A stretch of DNA of 64,000 bases from Ginsengibacter hankyongi (GTDB lineage Bacteria > Bacteroidota > Bacteroidia > Chitinophagales > Chitinophagaceae), in assembly GCF_008710285.1 (NCBI RefSeq), contig NZ_VYQF01000009.1, positions 1 to 64,000 of the forward strand, given 5' to 3'. The position numbers were made by a program, and so were the translations under genes. The notes under the pieces were generated by a model. The model saw only the letters and a list, made by a program, of their open reading frames with translations. It was not told the origin of the DNA and searched no databases. This document shows positions 18,481-28,012 of the stretch, piece after piece (position 1 is the stretch's first letter; each line of letters begins with the position of its first letter).

Positions 18481-20142
18481 CTAATTGATTTGGTTGGTAT
18501 AGATGTAGAAATTTTCATCAATCTTTAATTCACTTATCCCCAATTTTATCTGTTTCATTTTTTCCGCGGGATATATAAATTGCAACTCACCTTTGCCATT
18601 ATATATTCTCAAGGGAATGCGAAATCCCGGAACTACATTAGTCCATTTGTATGACAAAATCCCATTGTTGATCTTATATTCTAAGGTGGGAATTTTAGTG
18701 GTTCTCAAATATTGATCGAACACTTTTGAAAAATCGATACCCGAATTTTGGCTTATATAATTTTCAATTTGTTTCGAGGTAACCGTTTGATGATAAAATG
18801 CTTTATTAAGCCCCCTTAATATCTGCCGGAATTTTTCATCATTATTGATGATTTGCCTAATCAGGTGAATCATATTGTCGGCTTTGGAATACATGTCTCC
18901 GGTGCCTTCCTTATTTACCCCATAGGGCCCAATAATCGGTTTATCATTCTTAATGTTTTTCCTAATCCCGGCGACGTAACCAGTCGCCGCTTTTTTACCA
19001 TAATAATATTCAGTAAAAAGAGCTTCGCTATAGCTTGCAAACCCTTCGTGGATCCACATATCCGCAATATCCTTTGAAGTGATGTTATTCCCAAACCATT
19101 CATGTCCACTTTCATGAACAATTATAAAATCCCAATTTAATCCAACACCGGTTCCGGAAACGTCTCTGCCCAAATAACCATTCATAAAATGATTCCCATA
19201 AGCTACAGCACTTTGATGTTCCATACCGAGATGTGGAGCTTCAACGAGTTTGTACCCATCTTCGTAAAATGGATAAGGGCCAAACCAATATTCAAAAGCT
19301 TTCATCATTCGTGTTGCGTCTTTGAACTGACTTTTGGCTTTAACCAAATCTGAATCCAATACCCAATAATCCATTGTCAGGGGGCCTTTTTCACCATGGT
19401 AAATTTCTCCGAAATGGACGTATTTGCCCAAATAGGGAATGAGATCATAATTATTAATCGGATTCACTACTGACCAAGCTGTTGTTGTGGTGCCGTCACC
19501 GTTATTTACCTTACTTCTCATTCTTCCATTGCTTACGGCAACCAGGTCTGATGGAGCTATTATATGCATTTCCGCGCTATCAGGTTCATCACCCTGGTAA
19601 TCTTTACAGGGGTACCACACGCTGGCCCCAAGGCCCTGGCAGGCAATTGTTATCCACGGATTACCACCCTTATCTCTTGCCCAAATTAGACCGCCGTCCC
19701 ATGGTGGCCTTTTTGCAGTTCGCGGTTTACCGTGGTAGTAAACTGTTATGTTATTTATAGCCCCCTTTTTAAACATGTTATTAGTGAAATTTATGAAGTA
19801 TGCATTTCCGTCTCTTTTAAGGTCCGTGTCATACAAAATGTTTTGAACTGTTCCATTTTCATATTTTAATTCATTAGCGATGCTATCAAGTATCATTGGT
19901 TCCTGCAGATCAATTTGCATAATTGAATGCGGTTTTAAAACCTTAAACGAAATAACATTGTAACCGCTTATCGTACTATCTTCCAAGTTAAACTTTACAT
20001 AAAGGCTATATTTGGTAGCATTCCACCAATCTCTTCCCGGGCCGTTGCTTCCGCGTAACGTATCAGCATGTGTGAATGTTTGTGCGAAAGGAGCCTTAAA
20101 GCCAATCAGAGATAAACATAAAAAAATGACTATCTTTTTCAT
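18481..20142 (-). CDS. Secreted M1-family zinc aminopeptidase-like protein (short form)
   Basis: A 553-residue exported protein (signal peptide MKKIVIFLCLSLIGF to FAQ). It has the M1 beta-sandwich N-domain followed by the thermolysin-like domain. The substrate-binding motif is GMEHQ instead of GAMEN. Zinc residues are H343-E344-S-G-H347 with E366 in WIHEGFASYSEAL. The usual C-terminal ERAP1-like domain is missing, as in short M1 forms of Bacteroidota. It shares order and motifs (KPPWDGG, GNPWITI, WYPCKDYQGDEPD) with the M1 gene at 60789-62405, so the two are paralogues. It probably trims peptides in the periplasm or at the surface, next to the M64 protease. Confidence 0.9.
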   Translation of the reverse strand: MKKIVIFLCLSLIGFKAPFAQTFTHADTLRGSNGPGRDWWNATKYSLYVKFNLEDSTISGYNVISFKVLKPHSIMQIDLQEPMILDSIANELKYENGTVQNILYDTDLKRDGNAYFINFTNNMFKKGAINNITVYYHGKPRTAKRPPWDGGLIWARDKGGNPWITIACQGLGASVWYPCKDYQGDEPDSAEMHIIAPSDLVAVSNGRMRSKVNNGDGTTTTAWSVVNPINNYDLIPYLGKYVHFGEIYHGEKGPLTMDYWVLDSDLVKAKSQFKDATRMMKAFEYWFGPYPFYEDGYKLVEAPHLGMEHQSAVAYGNHFMNGYLGRDVSGTGVGLNWDFIIVHESGHEWFGNNITSKDIADMWIHEGFASYSEALFTEYYYGKKAATGYVAGIRKNIKNDKPIIGPYGVNKEGTGDMYSKADNMIHLIRQIINNDEKFRQILRGLNKAFYHQTVTSKQIENYISQNSGIDFSKVFDQYLRTTKIPTLEYKINNGILSYKWTNVVPGFRIPLRIYNGKGELQFIYPAEKMKQIKLGISELKIDENFYIYTNQIN

Positions 20143-20400
20143 GCACTTTTTTTTTCTAAAGGAGAATATGGTTAAAAATGAAATTTTATATTCTTTTTAA
20201 AGCTAAGAATGGAAAATTTTAATTGAAAATTATTTTATGCTAACATTGATAATAAATCACATTTTATCTTAAATGATATGCTTAAATAATTGAGTATATT
20301 TTTACCTCAAGAAAATTGAATTGTCCAATTTAATTTATTAATCGGCTTGTAAAAAAAGGGAATAAAATCCAGCTCCTCATCAGCTTATAAATGTCTGATC

Positions 20401-21930
20401 TTAGTTCTTACCAATCATTTCAGTATCCTTATATTTAACTTCCATTTGGTGTAATTCCTCTTTTAATTTATTTTGTATTTGTTTATAATTAGGCTCGTTA
20501 TAAACATTATGTAATTCATTCTTATCTTTCAAGAGATCATATAATTCCCACTCTTTATTTTCATAAAACCAAATAAGCTTATACCTATCGGTTCTTACGC
20601 CAACATGTTTGGCCACATTGTGCTCCCCTCCCGAATCATAATAATGATAATACACAGCTTTTCTCCAGGAAGCCGGATGTTCACCTTTCAACAATGGCAG
20701 TATACTTTCTCCCTGCATAGCTGATGGAATATTTACTTTTGCAGCATCGAGCAAAGTCTCTGAAATATCTAAATTCATTACCAGGTCTTTATTCACAGAA
20801 CCTGGTTTTACCACGCCTGGCCATCTAATGATAAGAGGGGTTTTAAACGATTGTTCATACATAAACCTTTTATCAAACCAGCCATGCTCGCCGAGGTAAA
20901 ACCCCTGGTCCGATGAATAGATGACGATGGTGTTTTTATCTAATCCATTTTGTTTCAGATAAGCGTTTAATCTTCCCACGTTATCATCAACCGACTGAAT
21001 ACAACTCAGATAATCTTTGATAAATCGTTCGTATTTCCAAATCGCCAGCTGTTTACCTTTTAGATTACTTCTTCGGAAGGCATCATTCTTGGGTGTGTAG
21101 GCATCTTCAAATTCTTTTTGCTCGTCAGGGGTTAAGCGGTCAAATATGGCTTTCCAATATTTATCCAATCTTTGATAGGGTTCTTCCACATTAAAATTCT
21201 CTTTCAGGTCATAATTGGGAGATAACCATTGATCAATTCTCATTTTTTGCTCATGTGCCGCTCTTGTACGGGTACTATAATCATCAAAATAAGTAGATGG
21301 AACTGGAATATTTTTATTATCGAACTCGTGAAGATATTTTAGCGGTGGCATCCATTGACGGTGTGGTGCTTTATTCCATATCAGCACACAAAATGGACGG
21401 GAAGTGTCTCGTGTGTTCAGCCAATTCAAGGCAAAATCCATAGTCAGGTCAGTAACATATCCTTCCACCCTACCCTTAACGCCATTATTAATAAAGTCGG
21501 GATTATAGTAATCTCCCTGTCCCGGAAGGACATTCCAGTAATCGAAGCCGGTTGGATCAGATATAAGGTGCCATTTACCTATAATCGCAGTTTGATATCC
21601 CGCATTGTGCAAAAGCTTTGGAAAAGTAACTTGTGAGCCATCAAAGACTAAGTCACGATTTCCCTGGATGCCATTAATATGACTGTATTTTCCTGTAATG
21701 AAAGAAGCACGACTGGGGGCACACAACGAATTATCAACAAATGCATTAGTGAATAACATACCCTCTTGAGCTAATTTATCTATGTTGGGGGTATGATTTA
21801 ATCCAAATCCGTAAGAACTGATTGCCTGGTAAGCATGGTCATCACTTAAAACGAAAACGATATTCGGACGCTTTTGGGCATTAATCGTGGAAGAAAATAA
21901 AAATGCGACTAATAATAATGGGTTTCTCAT
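20401..21930 (-). CDS. S1-family secreted sulfatase, GlcNAc-6-sulfatase-like
   Basis: A 509-residue enzyme with a short signal peptide (to INAQ). Metal DD lies at 30-31 (VLSDDHAYQ) and the formylglycine site at C70-A-P-S-R74. The segment SSDQGFYLGEHGWFDKRFMY and the DUF4976-like C-terminal region resemble the subfamily I recall as S1_11, whose characterised members remove 6-O-sulfate from GlcNAc; that specificity is inference. In context, the GH89 alpha-GlcNAc-ase lies about 9 kb downstream, so desulfation of terminal GlcNAc6S before GH89 would make sense. About 350 bp separates it from the next sulfatase gene upstream. Confidence 0.92.
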   Translation of the reverse strand: MRNPLLLVAFLFSSTINAQKRPNIVFVLSDDHAYQAISSYGFGLNHTPNIDKLAQEGMLFTNAFVDNSLCAPSRASFITGKYSHINGIQGNRDLVFDGSQVTFPKLLHNAGYQTAIIGKWHLISDPTGFDYWNVLPGQGDYYNPDFINNGVKGRVEGYVTDLTMDFALNWLNTRDTSRPFCVLIWNKAPHRQWMPPLKYLHEFDNKNIPVPSTYFDDYSTRTRAAHEQKMRIDQWLSPNYDLKENFNVEEPYQRLDKYWKAIFDRLTPDEQKEFEDAYTPKNDAFRRSNLKGKQLAIWKYERFIKDYLSCIQSVDDNVGRLNAYLKQNGLDKNTIVIYSSDQGFYLGEHGWFDKRFMYEQSFKTPLIIRWPGVVKPGSVNKDLVMNLDISETLLDAAKVNIPSAMQGESILPLLKGEHPASWRKAVYYHYYDSGGEHNVAKHVGVRTDRYKLIWFYENKEWELYDLLKDKNELHNVYNEPNYKQIQNKLKEELHQMEVKYKDTEMIGKN

Positions 21931-22281
21931 AATCAGTATTAGGGTTAAATTAGAAAAGTTAAATTTTATGTCTAAAACAGGTGATCAAATATTTGCCTCA
22001 ATCTTGATTCACAAATTGACAAGTTAAACACGGGCCCAACCATTTCCTTTTCAAAATTAGGTTTTCAGGGCTCTCCTGACTAATCCTAAAATATCCATAT
22101 GTTTACAATAATTATCTTTTTTTATAGATGTCTATTCTCCCTTAACCTGAACTGTAGAATAAAAACCCCTTTCCATTAGCCATCAATAATGTTCGCATTT
22201 TCAACGGATTTGTGAGCTAAAGTAATAATAACCTCCCAATCTTAATCTTGCATAGAATTCGTTCGTAGCCCATTACGAAAT
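21931..22281. other. Intergenic gap between two sulfatase genes
   Basis: A 351-bp gap. Directly after the stop of the upstream sulfatase gene (22282) lies a short inverted repeat, TTCGTA/TACGAA with a 6-nt spacer near 22259-22276, without a clear T-run, so it is only a weak terminator candidate. A short palindrome CAAATATTTG lies near 21990. No gene is seen. Confidence 0.4.
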
Positions 22282-23691
22282 TTATTCAATCGCCTTTTTA
22301 AGTTCATTATATCGCTCTTTTAATCGAATTAATTTCTTTTTATACCTTGTATCATTCGCCAAATTCGTTGTTTCATGAGGATCATGTTTTATATCAAACA
22401 ACTCCTCATAGTTGTGTTCAATATATTTCATATATTTAAAATTCTTTGTTACTACTCCCTCTTCTTTTGGAATTCCAGGACTACCAACGAAATAATGCTG
22501 ATAAAAGAAATCTTTCCGTTCCGGTATTTTATTTTCCACAACATCGATAAGATTTACGCCTTGCATATTTTTTGGAATAGGAAGACCCGCTAACGAAAGG
22601 ATAGTTGGAGCAATATCAATATTCAATGCTATTTGTTGTGGCTTTATCTGTTTAATTTTATCAGGTAATAAAGGATCGTAAATAAAGAGAGGCACCCTGA
22701 TTGATTCCTCATATCCATACCATTTCCCCTCCATACCATGCTCACCCAGGAACATCCCATTGTCTCCCATCAATATGATAATAGTATTTTCAGCAATACC
22801 TAATTGATCTAACTTTTTGATCATATCACCAACTACATCATCCACTCCCGTTATGAGGCGATAATAGTTTTTTACATTTTTCTGATACAATTCCGGAGTT
22901 CCGAATAGCCCCTTCCACCTTGCTCTTGCAAAATTACTGTCTGTTCTGAAAAAATCGGGAAAGTGATTCCAATACTCGGGTTTTGCCGTTACCGGTTCCG
23001 GGATAGTAACATTTTTATAATAATCTTTATATTTTGGTTGGATGATATATATAGGCGGATCACCATCTTCCTCATGTGGCGCCTTAAAACTTATTGAAAG
23101 ACAAAACGGTTTATCAAGATCGGAATGATCTAAAAATTCTTGAATGGCATTGCTCACTGTATCCGTATTATGAATTTTTCGGCCATTTTTACCTTTAATT
23201 ACATACGCCGGAGCGATATTACGCCAAAAATCAAAAAGCTGACCTGGTGGATGATGTCCTACGCCAAACTTCCCTATGAAACCAATCTTATAACCGGATT
23301 CCTTTAATAGAATAGGATAGGTCGTCGAAAAGGCTTCTGCATTCAGGTCGGTTTTGAAGTCACTTATCTTATGACGAGATTGATACTGACCGGTCAAAAT
23401 ACTGGCCCGGCTAACGGCACAAATTGAAGTTGTTACATATGCGTTCTGGAACAGAATTCCTGCTGTCGCAAGTTTATCTAGATTTGGAGTTCTGATGATC
23501 GGATTGCCCATTGCTCCCAAAGCATCCCATCGCTGGTCATCTGTCAGTATAAATATGATATTGGGCCTTCGGTTATTTTTCCTAGGTGTAATTCCTCCTG
23601 ATTCAATATTTTTTTGCCCGAATAAATTCAACGATATTGTCAGTACGCACAATAAAAACACACACAATTGTATTTTGTTTTGCCGGCTCAT
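22282..23691 (-). CDS. S1-family secreted sulfatase with non-canonical CAVSR motif
   Basis: About 469 residues from the ATG at 23691; an upstream ATG at 23718 would add nine residues. The later start places the basic/hydrophobic signal sequence (MSRQNKIQLCVFLLCVL) first. Numbered from the longer form, the metal DD is at 60-61 and the presumed formylglycine cysteine at C100 in C-A-V-S-R104. The position normally occupied by Pro or Ala is Val. Other sulfatase landmarks are intact: RASILTGQY, GFIGKFG and LMGDNGMFLGEHG. I recall CxVSRAS in some environmental sulfatases, so it need not be inactive. It is one of three sulfatases in the 16.6-23.7 kb run. Confidence 0.9.
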   Translation of the reverse strand: MSRQNKIQLCVFLLCVLTISLNLFGQKNIESGGITPRKNNRRPNIIFILTDDQRWDALGAMGNPIIRTPNLDKLATAGILFQNAYVTTSICAVSRASILTGQYQSRHKISDFKTDLNAEAFSTTYPILLKESGYKIGFIGKFGVGHHPPGQLFDFWRNIAPAYVIKGKNGRKIHNTDTVSNAIQEFLDHSDLDKPFCLSISFKAPHEEDGDPPIYIIQPKYKDYYKNVTIPEPVTAKPEYWNHFPDFFRTDSNFARARWKGLFGTPELYQKNVKNYYRLITGVDDVVGDMIKKLDQLGIAENTIIILMGDNGMFLGEHGMEGKWYGYEESIRVPLFIYDPLLPDKIKQIKPQQIALNIDIAPTILSLAGLPIPKNMQGVNLIDVVENKIPERKDFFYQHYFVGSPGIPKEEGVVTKNFKYMKYIEHNYEELFDIKHDPHETTNLANDTRYKKKLIRLKERYNELKKAIE

Positions 23692-23718
23692 TCTTTTGTA
23701 TTTTAAAATGTCAAGCAT

Positions 23719-24662
23719 TTATTTTACCGGGGTTTTTCGTATTTAACATCTATTCCAGAATGTATTTTCTGAAGCACTTTAAAAAAAACTCATAAATTTT
23801 TTGAGATTCTTTAATTCATAAGCACAGTTCGTGGTGCCCAACAATTGATTTTCATTCCACACGATACTAACTGGATACCAAAAAAAATGTTGCTGGACTT
23901 CGCATTTCTCAAAATTTAAATAACGAACGACCTGAGACAAACCCCTTTTAAAAATTGAAAATTCTTGGCATACAATATAATAGATTTATTCGTTCAAAGA
24001 TGTGGTGTACATGATCTTGGATAATATTGGTAAACTATTGATTAAAAAATGAACTGTTTTGGACATCCTTTGATATACTTTTGTAATAGACGAAGTTTAA
24101 TAATTGGAAACGAGGATTGCTAACATTGAGAAAAAGACGCTCACTTTTTAGAATGAATAAAATGAAATATGGCTTCGATCTTAGGCTAATTGCTTATTTA
24201 TGATATCAACAAAAAGAAATAGCCCCTATTACCCAGTAATATCTCAATTGTTTTATCCAAAAAAATCATAAAATATTTCATCTTTGATCAGCCAATTAGT
24301 GAAAGTTTTTTTTTCAGCAGCAACCGTCTCCTGATCTAAATAGCCCTTGAAGTTTTGCATTTGAAAAGGGATGCTATAATAACAACAATATTGTTTTAAA
24401 AGATTGGGTGTATGCGAACAAAGTTTATATAAGACTTTAAGATATTTTAGTCGGGATGTACTTGTAGTTAAGAAAAAAACAGGAATTACTGGCACAATAT
24501 GGTTGTTATGAAACCATAATGCCGACAAAATATTTGTTTTTTAGGGGTTTCATGTAATAAAAAAACGTCTTATGATACAAATCTATTGAGAGCAAGTTGT
24601 GGACTAGTTAATGAAGAATAAAATTGTCACTGCAATCAAAAAGCTACTTAACTTTTAAAAAG
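23719..24662. other. Long non-coding region at strand switch, possible gene relic
   Basis: About 0.94 kb between a minus-strand sulfatase and the plus-strand cytochrome gene, so it must carry divergent promoters. It contains the first copy of a 67-bp promoter-like element (24017-24083). About 70 nt beyond that copy, a short plus-strand reading frame starts ATG at 24153 (MNKMKYGFDLRLIAYL) and stops after 16 codons, which looks like the head of a decayed gene. A 91-codon minus-strand frame at 24253-24528 opens at TTG and resembles nothing I know. Confidence 0.5.
24017..24083 (+). promoter_or_regulatory. Promoter-like element, copy 1 (11-bp direct repeats plus TAnnTTTG box)
   Basis: Contains two head-to-tail 11-mers, ATTGGTAAACT (24026-24036) and ATTGATTAAAA (24037-24047). 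A Bacteroidetes -7 type box TACTTTTG follows at 24076-24083. A near copy with the same 50-bp distance from first repeat to box occurs at 28162-28228. No TTTG lies at the usual -33 position, which suggests an activator-dependent promoter. The next full plus-strand gene is the cytochrome, whose leader would be about 570 nt. Confidence 0.6.
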
Positions 24663-26888
24663 ATGAAAAGGGGAAATATTACGCTCATAGTGATGCTGGC
24701 TTTTTTTGGCGGGGGCATTATGCTGATAGAGCAATGTACGACCAATAGCGGGAAAACAAATGATCAAAAGGTAAATAGCTATGTGGGTGACCAGGCATGT
24801 AAAAGTTGTCATGCAAGCCAATATAAAGATTGGCTATCGTCCGACCATTTTAAAGCCATGCAAGTAGCCAATGATTCAACAGTTGAAGGTGACTTTAATA
24901 ATACGTCCTATTCTGCAGACGGTATTACCAGCAAATTTTTTAAAAAAGGTGAAAAATATTTTATCAATACACAGGGAAATGATAACAAGTATCACGATTA
25001 TGAAATAAAATATACGTTTGGTTATTATCCGCTTCAACAATACCTGATTTCATTTCCCGGAGAGAAATTGCAGGTTACAAGGCAAAGCTGGGATTCAAAG
25101 AATAAAAAATGGTTTCATCAATATGCAGGTCAGAAAATCCCTTCACACGACTGGCTGCATTGGACAGGCAATGCCCAAAACTGGAATACCATGTGTGCTG
25201 CCTGCCACAGCACCAACCTGCAGAAAAATTACGATTATGAAAATAATACGTATCATACCACCTACAGCGTGATGACGGTAAGTTGCGAAAGTTGTCATGG
25301 TCCAGGTCAATTGCATATCGATTATATAAAAAGCGACGGCTATAAGAATGGGAAAAAGGTAAAGAATTCCTGCCTGCAAATGACAAAATCCGGTGACCAC
25401 TTAACCCAAATTAACACTTGCTCCCCGTGCCACTCACGCAGATCAGAAGTTAGTGCCGATAAGCCAGTATCATCAGAGTTCCTTGATAACTATATACCTC
25501 AGATCCCTACGAAAGAATTTTACTATGCCGATGGACAGGCAAAAGATGAAGATTATGTTTACACCTCCTTTTTAGAAAGTAAAATGTATAGCCGTGGCGT
25601 GGAATGTAGCAATTGCCACAACCCGCATTCCGGCAAAGTTTTGTATACAAACAACGCATTATGCCTGCAATGCCATGCCAAAACTTATGATGATATTTCG
25701 CATACTTTTCACCAGACAGGAACAATAGGGGCAGAATGCAAAAGCTGCCACATGCCTTCAAAGATTTACATGGGTAATGATCTCAGGTACGACCATACTT
25801 TCCGCATTCCCCGGCCTGATCTATCGGTAAAATACGGCACTCCGAATGCCTGCAATAATTGTCACAAAGATAAGTCAGCAACATGGACAGCCAATGCAAT
25901 TACTAAATGGTATGGCCCTAACCGAACCTATCATTTTGCCGAAGATCTGATTCCGGCGAGTAAAGAAGATGCCAATAGCGAAGGCCACATTATGCGCTTA
26001 TTAAATGACACAGCTACACCCGCTATTATAAAGGCAACTGCCCTGTATTATCTAAAAAATATAAACACCAATAACAGTTCTCAAACATTAATAAAAAGCC
26101 TTAAGGATAAAAATGCACAGATCCGGTATGAGGCTTTACGAAGCCTTGCCGATTTTCCTGCACAAGTATGGATGGATGCAACCGGCCCTGCCCTCACTGA
26201 TAATGTCAGGGCAGTTCGCATTGCCGCAGCAGATTTATTTATTACTATCCCCTCCAGCCAGATACCCCCGGCTTACTATACTGCTTTTACCAAGGCAAGA
26301 AATGAATTGGAAAAGTATACTTTATACCAAACAGATTTTGCAACGGGAGATGCGTTGGCGGGAGATTATTATTTAAAGCTCAATGACTATTACAATGCCG
26401 AAAAGTTTTACCTGCTGGGTTTGAAAAAAGATACTGCCCTGAATTATGCCCGTTTGAATTTATCAGTACTATATAATATAAAAGGTGAAAACAATAAAGC
26501 CTTAACAGTATTACAGGACGCTTTATTGACGGATCCAAAAAACGATCGTATTTATTTCAACATGGCGTTACTCTACAATGAAATGAAGGATCCAACGAAA
26601 GCGGAAGAATGCCTTTCAAAGGCAGTAGCATTAAAAACACAAAACCCCAGAGTGTATTACAATTATGGGTTGCTGTTGGAGCAGAATAATAAAATAAAAC
26701 AAGCAGTAATTATGTTTGTTAAAGGATTGGAATTTTCACCATTAGACGCAGATATTAATTATGCACTATGTATTTTATACATGCAGTCCAATCAAATAAA
26801 TAAAGCCACGCCATATGCACTAGTATTAAAGAAATATTATTCCGGTAATCCCGATTATGATAAAGTCATTCAAGAACTTGGGCTTTGA
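24663..26888 (+). CDS. Octaheme c-type cytochrome lipoprotein with HEAT-like and TPR domains
   Basis: About 741 residues from the ATG at 24663 (the upstream frame opens at TTG). The N-terminus is a lipoprotein-like signal with Cys near residue 25 (MLIEQC). Eight CxxCH haem sites lie in the first 400 residues: CKSCH, CAACH, CESCH, CSPCH, CSNCH, CLQCH, CKSCH and CNNCH. The pattern resembles the cytochrome c554/doubled-CXXCH group. A HEAT-like helical stretch (about 430-540) and four or so TPR units (about 590-740) follow. The protein is probably attached to a membrane facing the periplasm or surface. Its electron partner is unknown. It opens a plus-strand island inside an otherwise minus-strand locus and has no obvious link to glycan breakdown. 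Confidence 0.88.
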   Translation: MKRGNITLIVMLAFFGGGIMLIEQCTTNSGKTNDQKVNSYVGDQACKSCHASQYKDWLSSDHFKAMQVANDSTVEGDFNNTSYSADGITSKFFKKGEKYFINTQGNDNKYHDYEIKYTFGYYPLQQYLISFPGEKLQVTRQSWDSKNKKWFHQYAGQKIPSHDWLHWTGNAQNWNTMCAACHSTNLQKNYDYENNTYHTTYSVMTVSCESCHGPGQLHIDYIKSDGYKNGKKVKNSCLQMTKSGDHLTQINTCSPCHSRRSEVSADKPVSSEFLDNYIPQIPTKEFYYADGQAKDEDYVYTSFLESKMYSRGVECSNCHNPHSGKVLYTNNALCLQCHAKTYDDISHTFHQTGTIGAECKSCHMPSKIYMGNDLRYDHTFRIPRPDLSVKYGTPNACNNCHKDKSATWTANAITKWYGPNRTYHFAEDLIPASKEDANSEGHIMRLLNDTATPAIIKATALYYLKNINTNNSSQTLIKSLKDKNAQIRYEALRSLADFPAQVWMDATGPALTDNVRAVRIAAADLFITIPSSQIPPAYYTAFTKARNELEKYTLYQTDFATGDALAGDYYLKLNDYYNAEKFYLLGLKKDTALNYARLNLSVLYNIKGENNKALTVLQDALLTDPKNDRIYFNMALLYNEMKDPTKAEECLSKAVALKTQNPRVYYNYGLLLEQNNKIKQAVIMFVKGLEFSPLDADINYALCILYMQSNQINKATPYALVLKKYYSGNPDYDKVIQELGL

Positions 26889-26950
26889 TTGAAATATCCT
26901 ATCCGGTTATCTAATTCGCGAATAAAATAAAGAATTCAATAATCATAAAA

Positions 26951-26964
26951 TCAGATTAATCTGA
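26951..26964. promoter_or_regulatory. Perfect 14-bp palindrome upstream of ThuA gene
   Basis: TCAGATTAATCTGA is a perfect palindrome ending 43 nt before the ATG of the ThuA gene. Size and place suit a dimeric repressor operator, but no regulator gene is present. Partial matches (AATCAGATTAG or its complement) occur in other non-coding gaps near 40-50 and 34010-34021. Confidence 0.4.
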
Positions 26965-27007
26965 AAGTACCAGAACTTGATCAATTTTTTGCGCTAAACA
27001 CACTTAA

Positions 27008-28012
27008 ATGAAAAAATTATTTATCATTGGTTGTATTTTATTACTAAATATTGCTTCAATCGGACAATCCGCAAACCTGCTGACCTTCGAAGGTTCACAA
27101 GGCCCTGGATATGGAAAGCATATCGTTTTTATCTGTGGCGATGAGGAATACCGTTCGGAAGAAGGCTTGCCTATGATGGCAGAAATACTTTCTCGAAAAT
27201 ACGGTTTCAACTGTACCGTACTGTTCTCTATCGATCCTGCAACAGGCAATATTGATCCGAATAATCTAGCGAACATTCCTGGCCTTGAAAGTCTTGAAAG
27301 TGCAGATCTGATGTTCATGCTGATTCGTTTCAGGGAATTGCCTGATGAACAAATGAAATATATCGATGAGTATGTTGAGTCGGGTAAACCCATTGTTGCC
27401 CTTCGTACCTCCACACACGCTTTCAATTATAAACGAAATCTAAAAAGCCCTTACGCCAAATATGATTTCAGAAGCGGGGAATCAGGATGGGTAGATGGAT
27501 TCGGCCGCAGAATTTTAGGTGAAACATGGATCGACCATCATGGCCTTCATGGAAGCGAAGGAACAAGAGGTTTAATTAACGGCATTGCGCAGAACGAAAA
27601 GAATCCTATACTTAACGGGGTAAAAGATATCTGGTGCCCAACAGACGTTTATGAAGTAAGAGAATTACCTGAGGATACAAAAGTGCTCGTTTATGGTCAG
27701 TGTACAAAAGGTATGGATGCAAAAGCACCGGTTAACCTGGATAAGTCAATTATGCCTGTTGCCTGGACAAGAACCTTAGTAAATGAAAAAGGAATAAAGC
27801 AAAGGGTATTCACCACCACAATGGGAGCAGGAATAGATCTTCAGAATGAAGACCTACGCAGGTTACTGGTAAACGCATCGCTATGGGCTGTTGGATTGGA
27901 AAAAATGATACCTCCCTGCGGTGATGTAGAAACGCTGCGGCCTTATCAACCTTCCATGTTTGGTCTTGATAAATTCAAAAAAAACGTTCACCCTGGTGAT
28001 CTTAAAAATTAA
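27008..28012 (+). CDS. Secreted ThuA-domain protein
   Basis: A 334-residue protein with signal peptide (MKKLFIIGCILLLNIASIG). The core at about 35-290 matches ThuA-like proteins of the class I glutamine-amidotransferase fold: HIVFICGDEEYRSEEGLPMMA, an FMLIRFRELPDEQM helix segment, and GKPIVALRTSTHAF. ThuA proteins occur in many Bacteroidota sugar-utilisation loci, often beside oxidoreductases, and their reaction is poorly defined. It follows the cytochrome gene by 119 bp on the same strand, with a palindrome between, so it may form a separate unit. Confidence 0.85.
   Translation: MKKLFIIGCILLLNIASIGQSANLLTFEGSQGPGYGKHIVFICGDEEYRSEEGLPMMAEILSRKYGFNCTVLFSIDPATGNIDPNNLANIPGLESLESADLMFMLIRFRELPDEQMKYIDEYVESGKPIVALRTSTHAFNYKRNLKSPYAKYDFRSGESGWVDGFGRRILGETWIDHHGLHGSEGTRGLINGIAQNEKNPILNGVKDIWCPTDVYEVRELPEDTKVLVYGQCTKGMDAKAPVNLDKSIMPVAWTRTLVNEKGIKQRVFTTTMGAGIDLQNEDLRRLLVNASLWAVGLEKMIPPCGDVETLRPYQPSMFGLDKFKKNVHPGDLKN

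Noticed and set aside
22259-22276. Inverted repeat TTCGTA/TACGAA as a terminator
   Set aside because: Short stem and no T-run on either side; kept only as a weak remark.
24253-24528. 91-codon minus-strand open frame in the strand-switch gap
   Set aside because: It opens at TTG, has no signal, no known motif, an odd composition (many Tyr, Phe, Cys), and lies in a region that looks decayed. Not supported as a gene.
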